From assembly GCA_958298945.1 (NCBI GenBank), contig OY282605.1, positions 36,558,811 through 36,622,810 on the forward strand: a stretch of DNA of 64,000 bases. Direction: 5' to 3'. Position numbers and translations under genes: made by a program. The notes under the pieces were generated by a model. The model did no database searches, had not been told where the DNA came from, and saw only the letters and a list, made by a program, of their open reading frames with translations. Positions 9,964-20,230 of this stretch are shown piece after piece (position 1 is the first letter of the stretch; every line of letters begins with the position of its first letter). This DNA is from Atherix ibis. Lineage: Eukaryota; Arthropoda; Insecta; Diptera; Athericidae.

Positions 9964-10052
9964 TTCATTAGTTTATTGGTGGATTTTTTACTTTTATTTT
10001 TAATTTATTTTCGGCTTTCTAAAGTTTTTCAACTAGTATTTAGCATTTTTCC

Positions 10053-10058
10053 AATAAA
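10053..10058 (+). terminator. Candidate polyadenylation signal
   Basis: AATAAA about 95 bp after the receptor stop codon, in an AT-rich 3' region. It would serve a transcript that is not spliced at 9954/9958. Confidence 0.4.
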
Positions 10059-10419
10059 TTATGCATAAATTAAAAGTGTGGCAAAGTGTTGTGCATGAAA
10101 CTGAATTTTTGGCAAAAAGTAATGAGACTGAATTGCTTTTACAAAAAAAAATTTTCCTTTATTTTACCTTTTTTAAAGTTTTTCCTTTTAAGTTATTTCT
10201 ACTCTTCGTAGCAATACTGGAAGGCTTTATATGGAATTAGGTCCTCAATTAAACTGGTTTTGATGATATCGGCAGTCAGTGGAGGGTTGTGCATGAAGGA
10301 GCGGTATCAATTTGCGACCAGGTTTGTTGTGGTACTGGTTGAGAGGAGAGCGATAATTATTAGGGCATGATTGTGTGAGTGACAATCAAAGTGGCTATAG
10401 CCGGGTGGAAGACCAAGGT

Positions 10420-10625
10420 CAATTCTGATTGTACCTTAGGGTCTTAGCGAACCTTACCGTAGCTCAATCTTAGGGTCTTAGAAATTTCTGATTGTACCTT
10501 AGGGTCTTAGAAATTTACATGATTCCTTACCGTAGCTCAATCAGTAGAGTACAAACCAAAGAACTCTTTTAAAAAAATCGGTGCCACGGGAATCGGGTGC
10601 CCCATGATTATAAAATATACTATTC
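10420..10625 (+). repeat. tRNA-like, SINE-like repeat patch
   Basis: The string ccgtagctcaatcagtagag (10523-10542) fits the A-box region of a tRNA promoter (TRGCTCAxxxxGTAGAG). A partial copy, taccgtagctcaatc, lies at about 10459. The unit ctgattgtaccttagggtct also occurs twice (about 10425 and 10490). I found no convincing B-box, so this looks like a degraded or rearranged tRNA-derived SINE, not a tRNA gene. Confidence 0.4.
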
Positions 10626-10670
10626 CCGACATTGGTGAGGTGCCTTAGGGTGTTGCATGATTAAAAAATC

Positions 10671-10720
10671 ATGCCCCATGATTATAAAACACACCAATAT
10701 GGAGATTATGGTCTTCGGAA
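10671..10720. repeat. Flanking direct repeat, left copy
   Basis: 50-bp segment beginning atgccccatgattataaaac and ending tatggtcttcggaa. It matches 12233-12282 at 47 of 50 positions and sits directly beside the poly(A) end of the R1-like insertion. A shorter third copy (tgccccatgattataaaa) lies at 10598-10615. Confidence 0.85.
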
Positions 10721-10723
10721 CAC

Positions 10724-12222
10724 TTTTTTTTTTTTAAGTTTAAATTTATGAGGTACAGGGGGAAATCTTTAAAAGGTACTCGCTTGGAAGACCTTCTACC
10801 TGCCAGGCGAGTTATGCTGGATTTTTACCTCGCTAAAACCTACCTGTACCTCTACCCTTGCTCCCGGAACGATGGTTCCCCGGCGGCACTCTTTGTAAAT
10901 ACTACTTCGCCGGGGCGTTCTTATTTGATATTACTACTGTCCCAATATAACGACGCCTCGCGGCCTATTTTTCGTACGTTGTCCGAAGATCCTTGATTAA
11001 AGATTTCACATACTCTACAACTCTGTTCTAAGCCGATTGGCTCTTCAGCCTGCACTCCACTATGTTTTCTGGACTGATGGAACGGTCCAGATTTTTCTCC
11101 AGATCTGCCCGTGTCCCCTTGTAGAAGGGGCATTAGAAGAATTCGTGTTCTGCATCTTCAATCACATCGTGGCAGTGATAACAGTTTGGGGAGTCAATTC
11201 TCTTGAATTTGTGCAAGTATGCCCGAAAGCATCCATGCCCAGTCAAGAGTTGGGTGATGTAATAGCCGACTACCCCGTGCACGCGAGTGACCCATTTGGT
11301 GACATCTGGGATCAGCCGATGAGTCCACCGACCCTTCATGGAGCTGTCCCATCTCTCTTGCCAGAGGCAAAGACTCTTGGGTCTCTCCTCTTCACAGAGG
11401 ACCTTTCGCCGCTTTTCCTTCTTCCTACAGTGTTGGCGCTCACGCTCTCCTGCCAGGATGTCGATGGGTGGGCATGATGCCACGACGTTGACCGCATCGT
11501 GTGATACCGTTCGTTATGCTGATGCTACTCTGATCGCTGGGAGCCGCTGGACTGATGACATTGTCTTGCGATATGTTGTTAACTCTGTTAACTCTAGCGA
11601 TTTCGCCCACACTGGTGCTCCGTATAGCAGGACGGAGGTAACTACAGTTGCCAGTTGTCGCCTTTGGATTTGCCTGGGGCCTCCGATATTGGGCATTATC
11701 CGCAAAAGCGCACCCTGTACTGCTGATGCCTTTCTGCTGACGATAGAGATGTGCTCCTTGTAGTTGAGTCTGGCATCCAAAACCACTCGTAGACACCGAA
11801 TGTAGGGTAGCGACTTGATGTCGTGATCGCCTACTCTTATGGTGATGGTCTCCATTTTCTTCCGGCTACTCACAAGGAGTGCCTCGGTCTTATTTTCCGC
11901 CAAAGACAGGTCTACCGATGTCATCCACTGTCTTTTCCTCCGGATGGTAGTGGAGAATGCGGCTTCCAGTTCCTCCAGGTGTTTGGCTACAAGGACAACC
12001 GCTACGTCATCCACGAAAGCCACGAGTGTTGTGTTCGGTGGTAATTTCAGATGGAGTAGGCCGTCGTACATGACGTTCCACAAGAGTGGCTCCAGGACAG
12101 AGCCCTGAGGTACCCCTCCCGTGACCCCATACTCCGCTGGTCCATCCTCCGTCTCGTAGTGTAGTAGTCGGTCACTGAAGTATGATCTGACCATCCTCCG
12201 TGGGTAGTAGGGCACCCCCCAT
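10724..12222 (-). mobile_element. R1-like non-LTR retrotransposon, 5'-truncated (copy 1)
   Basis: Minus-strand insertion ending in a 12-nt poly(A) (10724-10735 on the plus strand). It contains the later part of a reverse transcriptase and the C-terminal zinc motif. It is flanked by 50-bp direct repeats. Copy 2 of the same family is at 21142-23725. The shared sequence stops at about 12222, just after ccccccatg, which marks the 5' truncation. Confidence 0.85.
10921..12215 (-). pseudogene. R1-like ORF2 (reverse transcriptase) fragment
   Basis: Reverse transcriptase of a target-primed retrotransposon, 5'-truncated. The first readable block has MVRSYFSDRLL, then GVTGGVPQGSVLEPLLWN (RT domain 4), the catalytic box FVDDVAVV (FADD in copy 2), and ENKTEALLVSSRKKM with GDHDIKSLPYIRCLRVVLDARL. 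It continues through the thumb region to YGAPVW. After frameshifts near 11440-11520, the C-terminal zinc motif CYHCHDVIEDAEHEFFQC (C-x2-C-x8-H-x4-C) is visible. This order and the zinc motif are typical of R1-group ORF2 proteins. Several frames are needed to read it, so it is inactive. The R1 group is my best assignment; a neighbouring clade is possible. Confidence 0.8.
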
Positions 12223-12232
12223 GTATAAAATT

Positions 12233-12282
12233 ATGCCCCATGATTATAAAACACACCAATATGGTAACTATGGTCTTCGGAA
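12233..12282. repeat. Flanking direct repeat, right copy
   Basis: 47 of 50 positions match 10671-10720, with a cluster of three differences after the shared ccaatatgg. See the left copy. Confidence 0.85.
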
Positions 12283-12300
12283 TTCTGTTGCGAAATATCT

Positions 12301-12342
12301 GCCTCTATCTCAGGCGCTGTCACTGCTAATGACAGCAGAGGC
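12301..12342. repeat. Two-part hairpin
   Basis: gctgtca (12316-12322) pairs with tgacagc (12330-12336), and outside it gcctct (12301-12306) pairs with agaggc (12337-12342), leaving a 9-nt one-sided bulge. No function is known. Confidence 0.4.
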
Positions 12343-12429
12343 TTAGCTAGGCCTCACCGCAAATAGTTGGTGTAGTCAGCTTGTATATAGTTGCTTACTA
12401 ATCAGGGTTGGCCTTGCATTGATTGAGCG

Positions 12430-12620
12430 CATCTCAATTCCTATGGTCGGAGGCGGCTCGTGGTTTTATGTTTAAGAACAGAAATAATATCAGCAATACC
12501 AACGTAATATCTTTTGAAGTGATTTCCGTTCTTGGGTAGCAAAAAAAAATCATACGAACTATTATCAAGAGTGTATTGGCGCTGGGGAACTAAAGGAATC
12601 CCTTTTTTCAGAAATAAATT
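12430..12620 (-). mobile_element. Possible mariner transposase C-terminal relic
   Basis: Minus-strand translation contains VPQRQYTLDNSSYDFFLLPK. This resembles the mariner block xPPYSPDLAPxDFFLFPK that holds the third catalytic Asp. It then becomes unrecognisable, and no inverted ends were found. The call rests on this one block. Confidence 0.35.
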
Positions 12621-12629
12621 GTTGATGGA

Positions 12630-13390
12630 TATGGCCTTGTGACAGGGACCATTGACATTGTAGGTCATCCCAGCATCTGAAATATCTGATCTGAGGTGAA
12701 AAACCCCTCTTTATAAGCATTATCTTATATGAAACTTGGTTCATACTGTCCTAAAAATGATCCAATCTTATGGGCGCCATTACATTTTTATCAGTTTTTT
12801 ATAATGAAAGCCTCTCTTAACGAGATTCTTATTCCACTGTTATGCGGCAATTTAAATAAGGTTTTTGCCACTAAAAAAAGTTCTGATGTTAATAAGGAAT
12901 GTTCTGCATATACTCTTGGCAAATTTAAGTAAGTCTATTTCGGGAAGTCCCCAAATTAAGTCACAAAGGGATTAATGTACAACGTGTAGAGAGGAAAAGT
13001 CCGCTGTATTGCCAGATTTCTCTTAGTGACGATGCTCTTCGAATTATTTGTTTACCAGCAAACGATTATGTACTATTTTTAGTATATTTTATGATTTGTG
13101 CTATGCAATATTTTATAATTAACAATATTTTATAAAATATTTTAGGTAAAAAAAAATATTTGCCATTCAATGCCATATTAAAAATGGCAAAGATTCTGGT
13201 TGGCAGTAAATGTGAGGGTCGTCAAAGTGAGGCTATTATAATTAGCAAAGCCTTGTTGGGCAAAACGAGGCTCTATTATCAGCAATACGGTTTAAGCTAG
13301 TTACGTGTAAGGCATCGTTTCCACATTTTAAAAAGTTTTTCAAGTGAAATGTATCTTTGAGGAAAGTTTATCCTTAAACCCTTTTTGGCC
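12630..13390. other. Non-coding DNA
   Basis: AT-rich sequence with no recognisable gene between the mariner relic and the truncated end of the Gypsy element. Confidence 0.4.
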
Positions 13391-13403
13391 TTTCAAAAAT
13401 TCT

Positions 13404-14620
13404 CTATGTAACGGGATTCACCAAGCTAAAACAAAAATAATTCATGTATTTTTCGTCGGCCGCCGTCGTTTTCGTCGGGTGTAGCCATACGAACTTGGTG
13501 AAATTATCGATTACCGAAAAAATGTGATGGTAGCCTTTGTGTGTAGATTCCAATGGTCCGATGTGATCAACATGATAGGTTCGGAGCGGCTCACTTTCCT
13601 TGAACAGTGGACTCAGAAATCCCTCTTGTCTTCCGGCTTTCCTGTTTACCAAAATTCATTTAACGCAGTTAGTAATTATTCTATCAACCTTTTTTCTCAT
13701 GTCAGGTATGAAAAAATCTTGTTTCAAATCTGCCTCCGTTCGAAGCGCCGCGTAGTGTCCTTTTTCGTGAGCGTTGCGAATCATTTCGCTTTGCATCGTC
13801 CTTGGGACCACTAGTAGTTTTCGATCTTCTTGGAACTTGAAGAGCAGCCCGTTGCGGAGCAAGTTGTCCTTATAGTCGTGTTGTGAAGATAACACTTCCT
13901 TGATTGCGCTGATCCCCTCGTCCCCCTGTTGCGCTCTTCGGATTCGTGCAGTGGTTTCCTCGGAGACCTTGTACATGATGCTAGGGTGTCGGCTGAGAGC
14001 ATCAACATGGGCCAGCCTCTTTCCAGGTCGGTGTTCGACGGTGAAGGCGAACTCTGCGAACACTATGTTCCGTCTTGCGATTCTGGGTATCAAGTCTTAT
14101 TTTCCATCATCTTTTGAAATGCTTGGCAATCTGTAACAATTTTAAAGTTCAGACCCAACAAGTATACTCTGAATTTTTTCAGTGCAGCAACGACGGCAAG
14201 AACTTCTAATTCATAGCTGCTGAATATCTCTTCCTGGGGCGTCGTTTTCCTACTCATGTAGTGCACCGGGTGCAACTTCTTGTCTTCGGGTATTCTTTGT
14301 AAGAGCACTACGCCGTATCCATGCTTACTCGCGTCCGTGTGAAGTTCCGTTTCCAGCGTAGGATTGTAGAGTTTGAGCACTTCTTTTCTGCGGAGTGTAG
14401 TCTTTCATCAGTTTTTCGACCCTTTCACGGTTCTTCAGTGTCACCGTGTCACCGATACTCAGTTCTATTCCTCTGTTTACCCCCACATGCATTGCAAAAA
14501 ATTCTTCTTGGCGTTTGGTGGTGTTAATCGCCTCCTTCGTTATGCACAACACGATTCATAAAAATCTTCTCTCATCAATATTAATTGGCAGCCCGTGTCA
14601 ATCATCGCGTCGATCTCTCC
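13404..14620 (-). pseudogene. Gypsy pol remnant (protease, RNase H, integrase)
   Basis: Reading 5' to 3' on the minus strand, an aspartic protease site AMIDTGCQLILM appears with the DTG codons at 14591-14599. A linker follows: KRQEEFFAMHVGVNRG, then GDTVTLKNRERVEKLMKDY. RNase H then begins almost at once with ETELHTDASKHGYGVVLL, and its further acidic residues lie in SSYELEVLAVVAALK and FKIVTDCQAF. The reverse transcriptase domain that should lie between them is gone; the junction is at about 14380-14400. Next come RPGKRLAHVDALSR, the integrase zinc region with HEKGHYA, and the integrase core with YHVDHIGPL and FSVIDNFTKFVWLHP. The reading frame shifts several times. The order PR-RH-IN identifies the Ty3/Gypsy superfamily. 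Confidence 0.85.
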
Positions 14621-15448
14621 CCGACGTTAACGTCGGATTCCCGCGGAGGTTTTTTCTTTCGTGAAGTGCAATTCGTTGACAGGTGTCCAAATTCGTTGCA
14701 TGCGAAGCACTTGGCTGCCCTTTCTTTCTCGGGGCAGTCCTTGCTCACGTGCGATTTTCCGCCGCAGTTGTAACAGCGTTTGGATTGGAACGTCGTTCGC
14801 TGGGCTAGATCTCCTTCTGGGCGTTGTGTGTTTGTGCGTAGCTTCTCATTGGTCGTCGGTTCCGTCTTGATCTTGCTCCTGTAGATTTCGCACTGTTCGC
14901 ATTTCTTTCGCAGCTCTTTGATCATCTCAGCTCCGTACTAAATCGATTTGTTGGTCCCGTCGTCTGGAATGCCGTCGATGATATATTGGATTTGTGCTTC
15001 AACCTCGATGTTGCCGTGACTACAAATTTCCAAAACTCGGTAAATAAATTCCTGGTAAGTTTCGTCTGGTTTTTTTCTCGTCATGATCAACTGCTTGTGT
15101 AATTGTTTAATATTTACGGGACTGTCGAACTCGCTGATCAATGATTTTTTGAAAGATATCCAGTTTTTCGTGGTGCACTCAAAATTCGCGAAAAGTTTCG
15201 CTAAACCGGTTAATAATCTTTTTGTATATATAACCTTTTGAACTTCTGACCAATTACATAATTCGGCTGTTTCTTCGAAACTCGACATTTTGGGTTCCAC
15301 TCCCGTTAAATTTCTCCAGGGACTCCTCTACGTCTCTGAACGTCAGTACTTCCCTTCGTGGCGGTGGTGCCCCGCGCATATATCGTTGTCGGTGCATTTC
15401 AGTATTTTCTTCGGCGTAGCGGTCGTCATCGTCCATATTAGTTTTCAA
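14602..15448 (-). pseudogene. Gypsy gag (capsid and zinc knuckles)
   Basis: Structural protein that packages the retrotransposon RNA. The minus-strand frames begin with an acidic N-terminal part (MKTNMDDDDRYAEEN). Then comes a capsid-like region (VEESLEKFNGSG, NWISFKKSLISEF, KKPDETYQEFIYRVLEI). A nucleocapsid follows with two CCHC zinc knuckles, CYNCGGKSHVSKDC and CFACNEFGHLSTNC. Both knuckles have all four metal ligands. The frame is interrupted near 15254-15300 and 14925-14940 by shifts or stops. Two intact knuckles occur in several Gypsy clades, so I do not assign a clade. Confidence 0.8.
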
Positions 15449-15908
15449 TTATTCTTCGATGTCACTCAGGTCGTCCCCTTCTAATTCTTCTTTCTCAATC
15501 CCCAGGGCATCCGTCAGTCTCGTTGTCAAAGCTGCTTTGTTTCCCGTCGTCTTAATTCCCAAATCGCGCAATTTATCCTTGAGTTCGGTCATGGGTCAAC
15601 ATGTTTTGTACTAAAAAGTTCCCCTTTTGTAAATGGGATATCAACTTCCAAGTCCAATGCATGTAAAAGTCTTTCTTTTAACTCTTCCTTTTTTCCGTTT
15701 TTGCCAATTTCAAATTTTCAAGTTCCAAATGGTTCGTCGTAGTCGGGAATTTTGCTCGTATAGTTTTACATCGAAAGAACCTTCTCGAACAATCGCTCGG
15801 CAAGGTCGTCTTACTCCTTGTCACGTCTTCTTCCTCTTGGTCGTCATTGTCATCGTCAATAATCACGTTGCTTTCGTCTTTTCGGCTTCACAATTCGAGA
15901 TTCCTTGG

Positions 15909-15926
15909 ATCCCGGTTGAGCCCCCA
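15909..15926 (-). promoter_or_regulatory. Primer-binding site, tRNA-Pro type
   Basis: Minus strand tgggggctcaaccgggat differs at two positions from the standard sequence complementary to the 3' end of tRNA-Pro. It lies 4 nt inside the inferred LTR end, exactly where the minus-strand primer should bind. Confidence 0.65.
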
Positions 15927-15930
15927 AAAT

Positions 15931-16076
15931 TGTGGGATCCAGATAAGATGTTTATTTAAGGAAACTAGAAATTTATATCTGATTTTACAAATTCTCGTGC
16001 TTCTAACCTGAACATGTCAATTGATATTTCAGCCTACAAATAAAGTTAATATTCTACAGTGTGCCAATACACTACA
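15931..16076 (-). repeat. Inferred 5' LTR of the Gypsy element
   Basis: On the minus strand the segment starts TGTAGTGTATTGG and ends GGGATCCCACA (TG...CA-type ends). It carries an AATAAA signal and borders the primer-binding site. The left limit is inferred from TG alone, because no second LTR is available for comparison. Confidence 0.45.
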
Positions 16077-16079
16077 GTG

Positions 16080-18630
16080 CACACTGGACTACTTGTTACT
16101 CGTTTCGCGGGAGATTCGAATCTTCATCCTCCCACAGTCATAACATGCATTTTTTGATATTAAAAAGTGTATTTTTCTACAAAATCTTAGCAATTTCTCC
16201 AAAACCTTTGACCGATTTCAATTTAATATTCTATAATTATAATAACCAAAAAAAACTCCATTAAAAGTACCTAATTAGAAGGAAAAAAATCTTCGTATTT
16301 TTTTTAAAATAAAATTCTAAAAAGGTTTGAATTTTTAAGAGACAATTAAAATTTTACTTCAAAGAGTAAGAACAATATTTAAATTAAACAAATTTCTCAT
16401 TGTGAATTCTCTTTTCAAATATTATAATTCCATTAAAAAAATTTAATTAGCTTATCTTGAAAATATTCTCCTATTTTTTATTAAGTCTTCACTAAATAAC
16501 TCATTATCCTGGCACCTGAACTATTTACATTTGAAATTAACTCCATGGTAAATTTTGCATTTGAACATTTTCCATTTCAATTTAATTTCACTTTTATTAT
16601 TCAAAAGAATTTTAATTGCATTATTGCATTTGGTTTTATGAAATTGTAATTATTCAAGATTAATTTTAACAAAAAAGCTACTAGAAAAATTTAGAGTATT
16701 TTAATTGCTTTTACCAGAAAATGACCATTCGTTCAGAATTTGTTCTTATTCGTTTTGTATCCCTTTTAAATAACTAAATCTGTTCATTTTCTTATAAAAG
16801 ATACTTTGAAGTATAATTATAAGATTTTTATAAGAACAAAAAAAAAAATAACAATAACAAAGAGCCATTCAAGAAAAATAAATTTCATTACTCGTAAAAG
16901 TATTTCATAAACTTGAACTTAAATGAAAAATAAGCTTTTCATTATGAAATTTATATTAGAAAGTTGTTCAACTATTTATGAAAAAAAAATGGAAAATCTA
17001 CCTTTTTTTTTATTTATCTTTATACTTTGAACTTTTGATAATAATCGAATATCAGTTGGATGCTGATAATTAATTTTAATCGAAAGCAGTTTGTGTACCA
17101 ATATGAAAATTTTGCCAAAAATAAACTTGCAATTTTTTATAACTTTAAAAATTCATGTACTACAAAAAAAAATTGAAAAAAAATGAAATAAAAAAAGCAA
17201 ACTACTTTAAGCAGCAATCAAATCGAATAGAAGTAAATATTCATAATAAAATATGAAAGTAAAAATAAAAATTGATAAAGTGATAAAAAGCTGCATTTTC
17301 CAGCAAGGATAATGTCATCAATGATATAATATTATCGGTAGTTTTGTACTGAATCAAAACTAGGCACTCGTTATCTTGGTACATTGAAATCAGTTATTAT
17401 TTATTGTATAAAAAGACGTTAAATATGAGATGAAAATCTCGTGTTTCCATATTTTTAGTCCATTAAAAAAGAAATGTGAAAACTTTCTCTAACCATAAAG
17501 ACATCATCAACTACTGGAAATGTCTTGTAAATTATAATAAATGACATTTATTAAAGTATATTCGCAGAGAAGTCAGAGAAAAATAATAGCTGATATTTTT
17601 GCTTTCACACACAAACATATACACTTATATAAATACAAAGATAAACCAAATAGTTTTCAATGATTATGTGAACATTTTCCAGAAGAGTTCCTTTTTATTT
17701 TCATTAATTTTTCCGAAAATACTTTGTCAATTGTCATCATTTGCATGTAAATTGTTAAAAAATGTTCTATAAGTTATGCCATTATGGAGATTCTATAGTT
17801 TATTTTGCTCTTGCCAATATAAAAAGTATGAAGTCTTTTTTAAATTTAAAAATGTGAGTTTTTTTTAAAAAAAAAATGGGGGATAAAAACTTTCCACACC
17901 ATTCTACAATATCTGTAAACGATAGTGAATAATTTTATGACCATAACGTGTTCCATTGCAAGTTTGCACAATTTATGTCAACAACATTTTAACCATTTTC
18001 ACATAGAATATATACAAGATGAATTAGAAATCCTTCGGGAGGAGTTTGGTATAATAGGAAAACTTGTATATATATTTAACAATCTCTTCAGTTCGTCACA
18101 GTACAATCTTCGGTAATAGCCATTCAGTAAAACCTTCGAGGCGTAAAAGATAAAACCATAAACGCGTTTACTTGAAAACTTTGTAAGTATGTATGTCATA
18201 AATATTTTTATTACCCAACAACAACACAAACTAGATGCTCTTTTATAAAAATTCTTCACATCGTAAATATGCACGTACTACTAAGCATACTCATACATAA
18301 AGTGCACTAATATTTAAAGAAGAAAAAAAACTAACAATAAAAAATTGCACAATTCTCTCAAATAACCCTTAAACTTATATGATGATCATGATTTTAATGC
18401 TTTTATGAATTGCATTCGAAAAAATTTATATACTTTTCCATCGTTTATAGATAGTCTAAGTTTAGCTACGTGTATTATATGATAAATAAAACAAGATTTT
18501 TTCATTTGGTTTATTAACTAAAGTCAGTGTTTTATAGATAAAAATTAGGAAATATCTAGAAATATTTTTCCATTAACTATTTATTAATAATTGAACATTA
18601 ATATTTGAATATCCTCAAATTTAATTTCCA
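16080..18630. other. AT-rich non-coding DNA
   Basis: About 2.5 kb of strongly AT-rich DNA with poly(A)/poly(T) runs. I see no coding frame, transposon end or RNA gene. Confidence 0.6.
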
Positions 18631-18639
18631 AACATCAAT

Positions 18640-18947
18640 TCGGTTCTCAGCCTTTCAGTAAAGTTTAGCACCCGGGCTTACTCTGTAAACACAAGTGGGT
18701 CCTTCCTTCTACCTTTTTTCTAGTCCTGAAAACATTCATTTCTAACCGACACTACCAAGTAAAGGAATGCAAAGAACTCTCTAATATCTCTACGATATTT
18801 GCTGGTGTTCCACAGGGAAGTATACTAGACCCATTCTCTACAGCATTTACACATCCAACATTTCAATCGGTCCCTATACCTCAACGCTCCCTTTTATGTT
18901 CGCAATACGTCTATTCACCATGATCTCAAAGTCCCTTTTATACATTA
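18640..18947 (+). mobile_element. Jockey-like non-LTR relic, left part
   Basis: Starts gcacccgggcttactctg, as do relics at 33180 and 46360. It contains the reverse transcriptase signature AGVPQGSxLxPxLY in broken form (gctggtgttccacagggaag), followed by sequence like the related relics. It is interrupted by a mariner at 18948-20230 and resumes at 20231. Confidence 0.65.
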
Positions 18948-20230
18948 CGTGGGTCATTCGACAAGTATTGTACTTAGCCTACAAAAGAAAAACGAAAATT
19001 TTGGAAAGGTGGCAATTTATTTTTCCACATAATCTCCTTCAAGCTCGATACACTTGGCCCAGCGATGCTCTAACTTTTTTAACCCGTCCAAAAAATACAT
19101 TTTCTCGAGGGAAGCAAAATAGGCCTCCGTGGCGACGATGACCTCCTCATTCGACCCAAATCTATTCCCGGCGAGTGATTTTTTCGGGTTTGGAAACAAA
19201 AAGTAGTCAGAGGGGGCCAAATCTGGAGAGTACAGTAGATGGGGCAGCAATACGTAGCGCAATTCGACCAATTTGGCCATGGCGATGGCGGAGGTGTGAG
19301 CCGGCGCGTTGTCGTGGTAGAACAGCACTTTTTTCTTCGCAAAGCGGGGCCGCTTTTTCTTCAATTCGACGTCAAATCGGCCCAATAAGTCAGCATAGTA
19401 GCGCCCCGTGATTGTTTTACCCTTCTCGAGGTAATCGATGTGGATCACACCTTGTGAATCCCAGAAAACGGCGGCCATCACCTTTCCGGCCGATCGAACA
19501 GTCTTCGCCTTCTTGGGAGCACGTTCGCCGGGTGAAGTCCACTGTTTCGACTGTTCCTTGGTCTCTGGTGTGTACCAGTGAATCCATGTTTCGTCGATGG
19601 TAACGAAACGACGCAAGAACTCTGCTGGATTGCGCTGAAACAGCACCAAACACGTCGCCGATGTGGTCTCACGGTTGCGCTTATTTTCCGGTGTGAGCAA
19701 ACACGGCACCCATCGCGCCGACAGCTTTCTCATGCCCAGTTTTTCGTTTAGAATATGATGCACCATTCCTACTGTGATGCCCACAGTCTCAGCTATCTCG
19801 TGAACCTTCAATCGACGGTCTGCCAACACGAGATCGTGGACTTTTTTAACGTTTTCCTCCGTAGCAGCCGTTTTTGGGGCACCTGGGTGCGGCCACGAAC
19901 AAACTCGTTGAACCAATTCTTGACGGTCGCCATCGAAGGAGAAGAGTTACCATACACAGCATCCAAGCGATCTTTGATTTCGCTGCACGTTTTCCCTTCC
20001 AAAAACAAGAATCTAATCACCGAACGATATTGTTCTTTTTCCATTTTTGTGCAACCGACCGACACGCTCGCTTTCAAATGCTCTCAAAACAAAACTAATG
20101 AAGGGAATCAACTGAAACTCTGACAGTAGGCTATTAAAAGAGTGCAGTACATTCAAAAGAGATGGTAAATTTCTTTTGTGACAGCAGTTCCATCTGGCGG
20201 TGAGGCTAAGTACCTGTTGAATGACCCTCG
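18948..20230 (-). mobile_element. Mariner, irritans-like (family B, copy 1)
   Basis: Inverted ends (right end reversed cgagggtcattcaacaggta; left end cgtgggtcattcgacaagta with a 5-nt insertion after it), with TA at 18946-18947 and 20231-20232. Length 1283 bp. It is inserted in a Jockey-like relic. The sister copy is at 58549-59848. Confidence 0.9.
19017..20044 (-). pseudogene. Mariner transposase (irritans-like), one frameshift
   Basis: DD34D cut-and-paste transposase. The start is the ATG at 20042-20044 (MEKEQYRSVIRFLFLEGK). The N-terminal helix-turn-helix reads SSPSMATVKNWFNEFVRGRT, then a 22-nt deletion near 19890 (relative to the copy at 58.9 kb) shifts the frame. The rest is open for about 290 codons: linker ARWVPCLLTPENK, first Asp in TIDETWIHWYTPE, FWDSQGVIHIDYLEKGKTI, second Asp in FYHDNAPAHTS, and third Asp in YSPDLAPSDYFLFPN, 34 residues later. 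It ends in CIELEGDYVEK. The catalytic triad is complete, so apart from this indel the protein is well preserved. Confidence 0.9.

Larger units (their letters stand above)
13400..16076 (-). mobile_element. Gypsy (Ty3) LTR retrotransposon, one LTR, internally deleted
   Basis: The element reads on the minus strand: LTR (15931-16076), primer-binding site, gag, protease, RNase H, integrase. It is cut off inside integrase at about 13400, and no second LTR was seen. The reverse transcriptase domain is absent (see the pol entry). Nearly all characteristic blocks can still be read, so the decay is moderate. Confidence 0.85.

Noticed and set aside
10523..10600. A functional tRNA gene
   Set aside because: Only the A-box-like part is convincing. 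I could not fold a cloverleaf or find a B-box or an acceptor stem.
10748..10996. Plus-strand frame beginning MRYRGKS, also present at 21167
   Set aside because: It recurs because it lies on the antisense strand of both R1-like copies. The minus strand carries the real family motifs.
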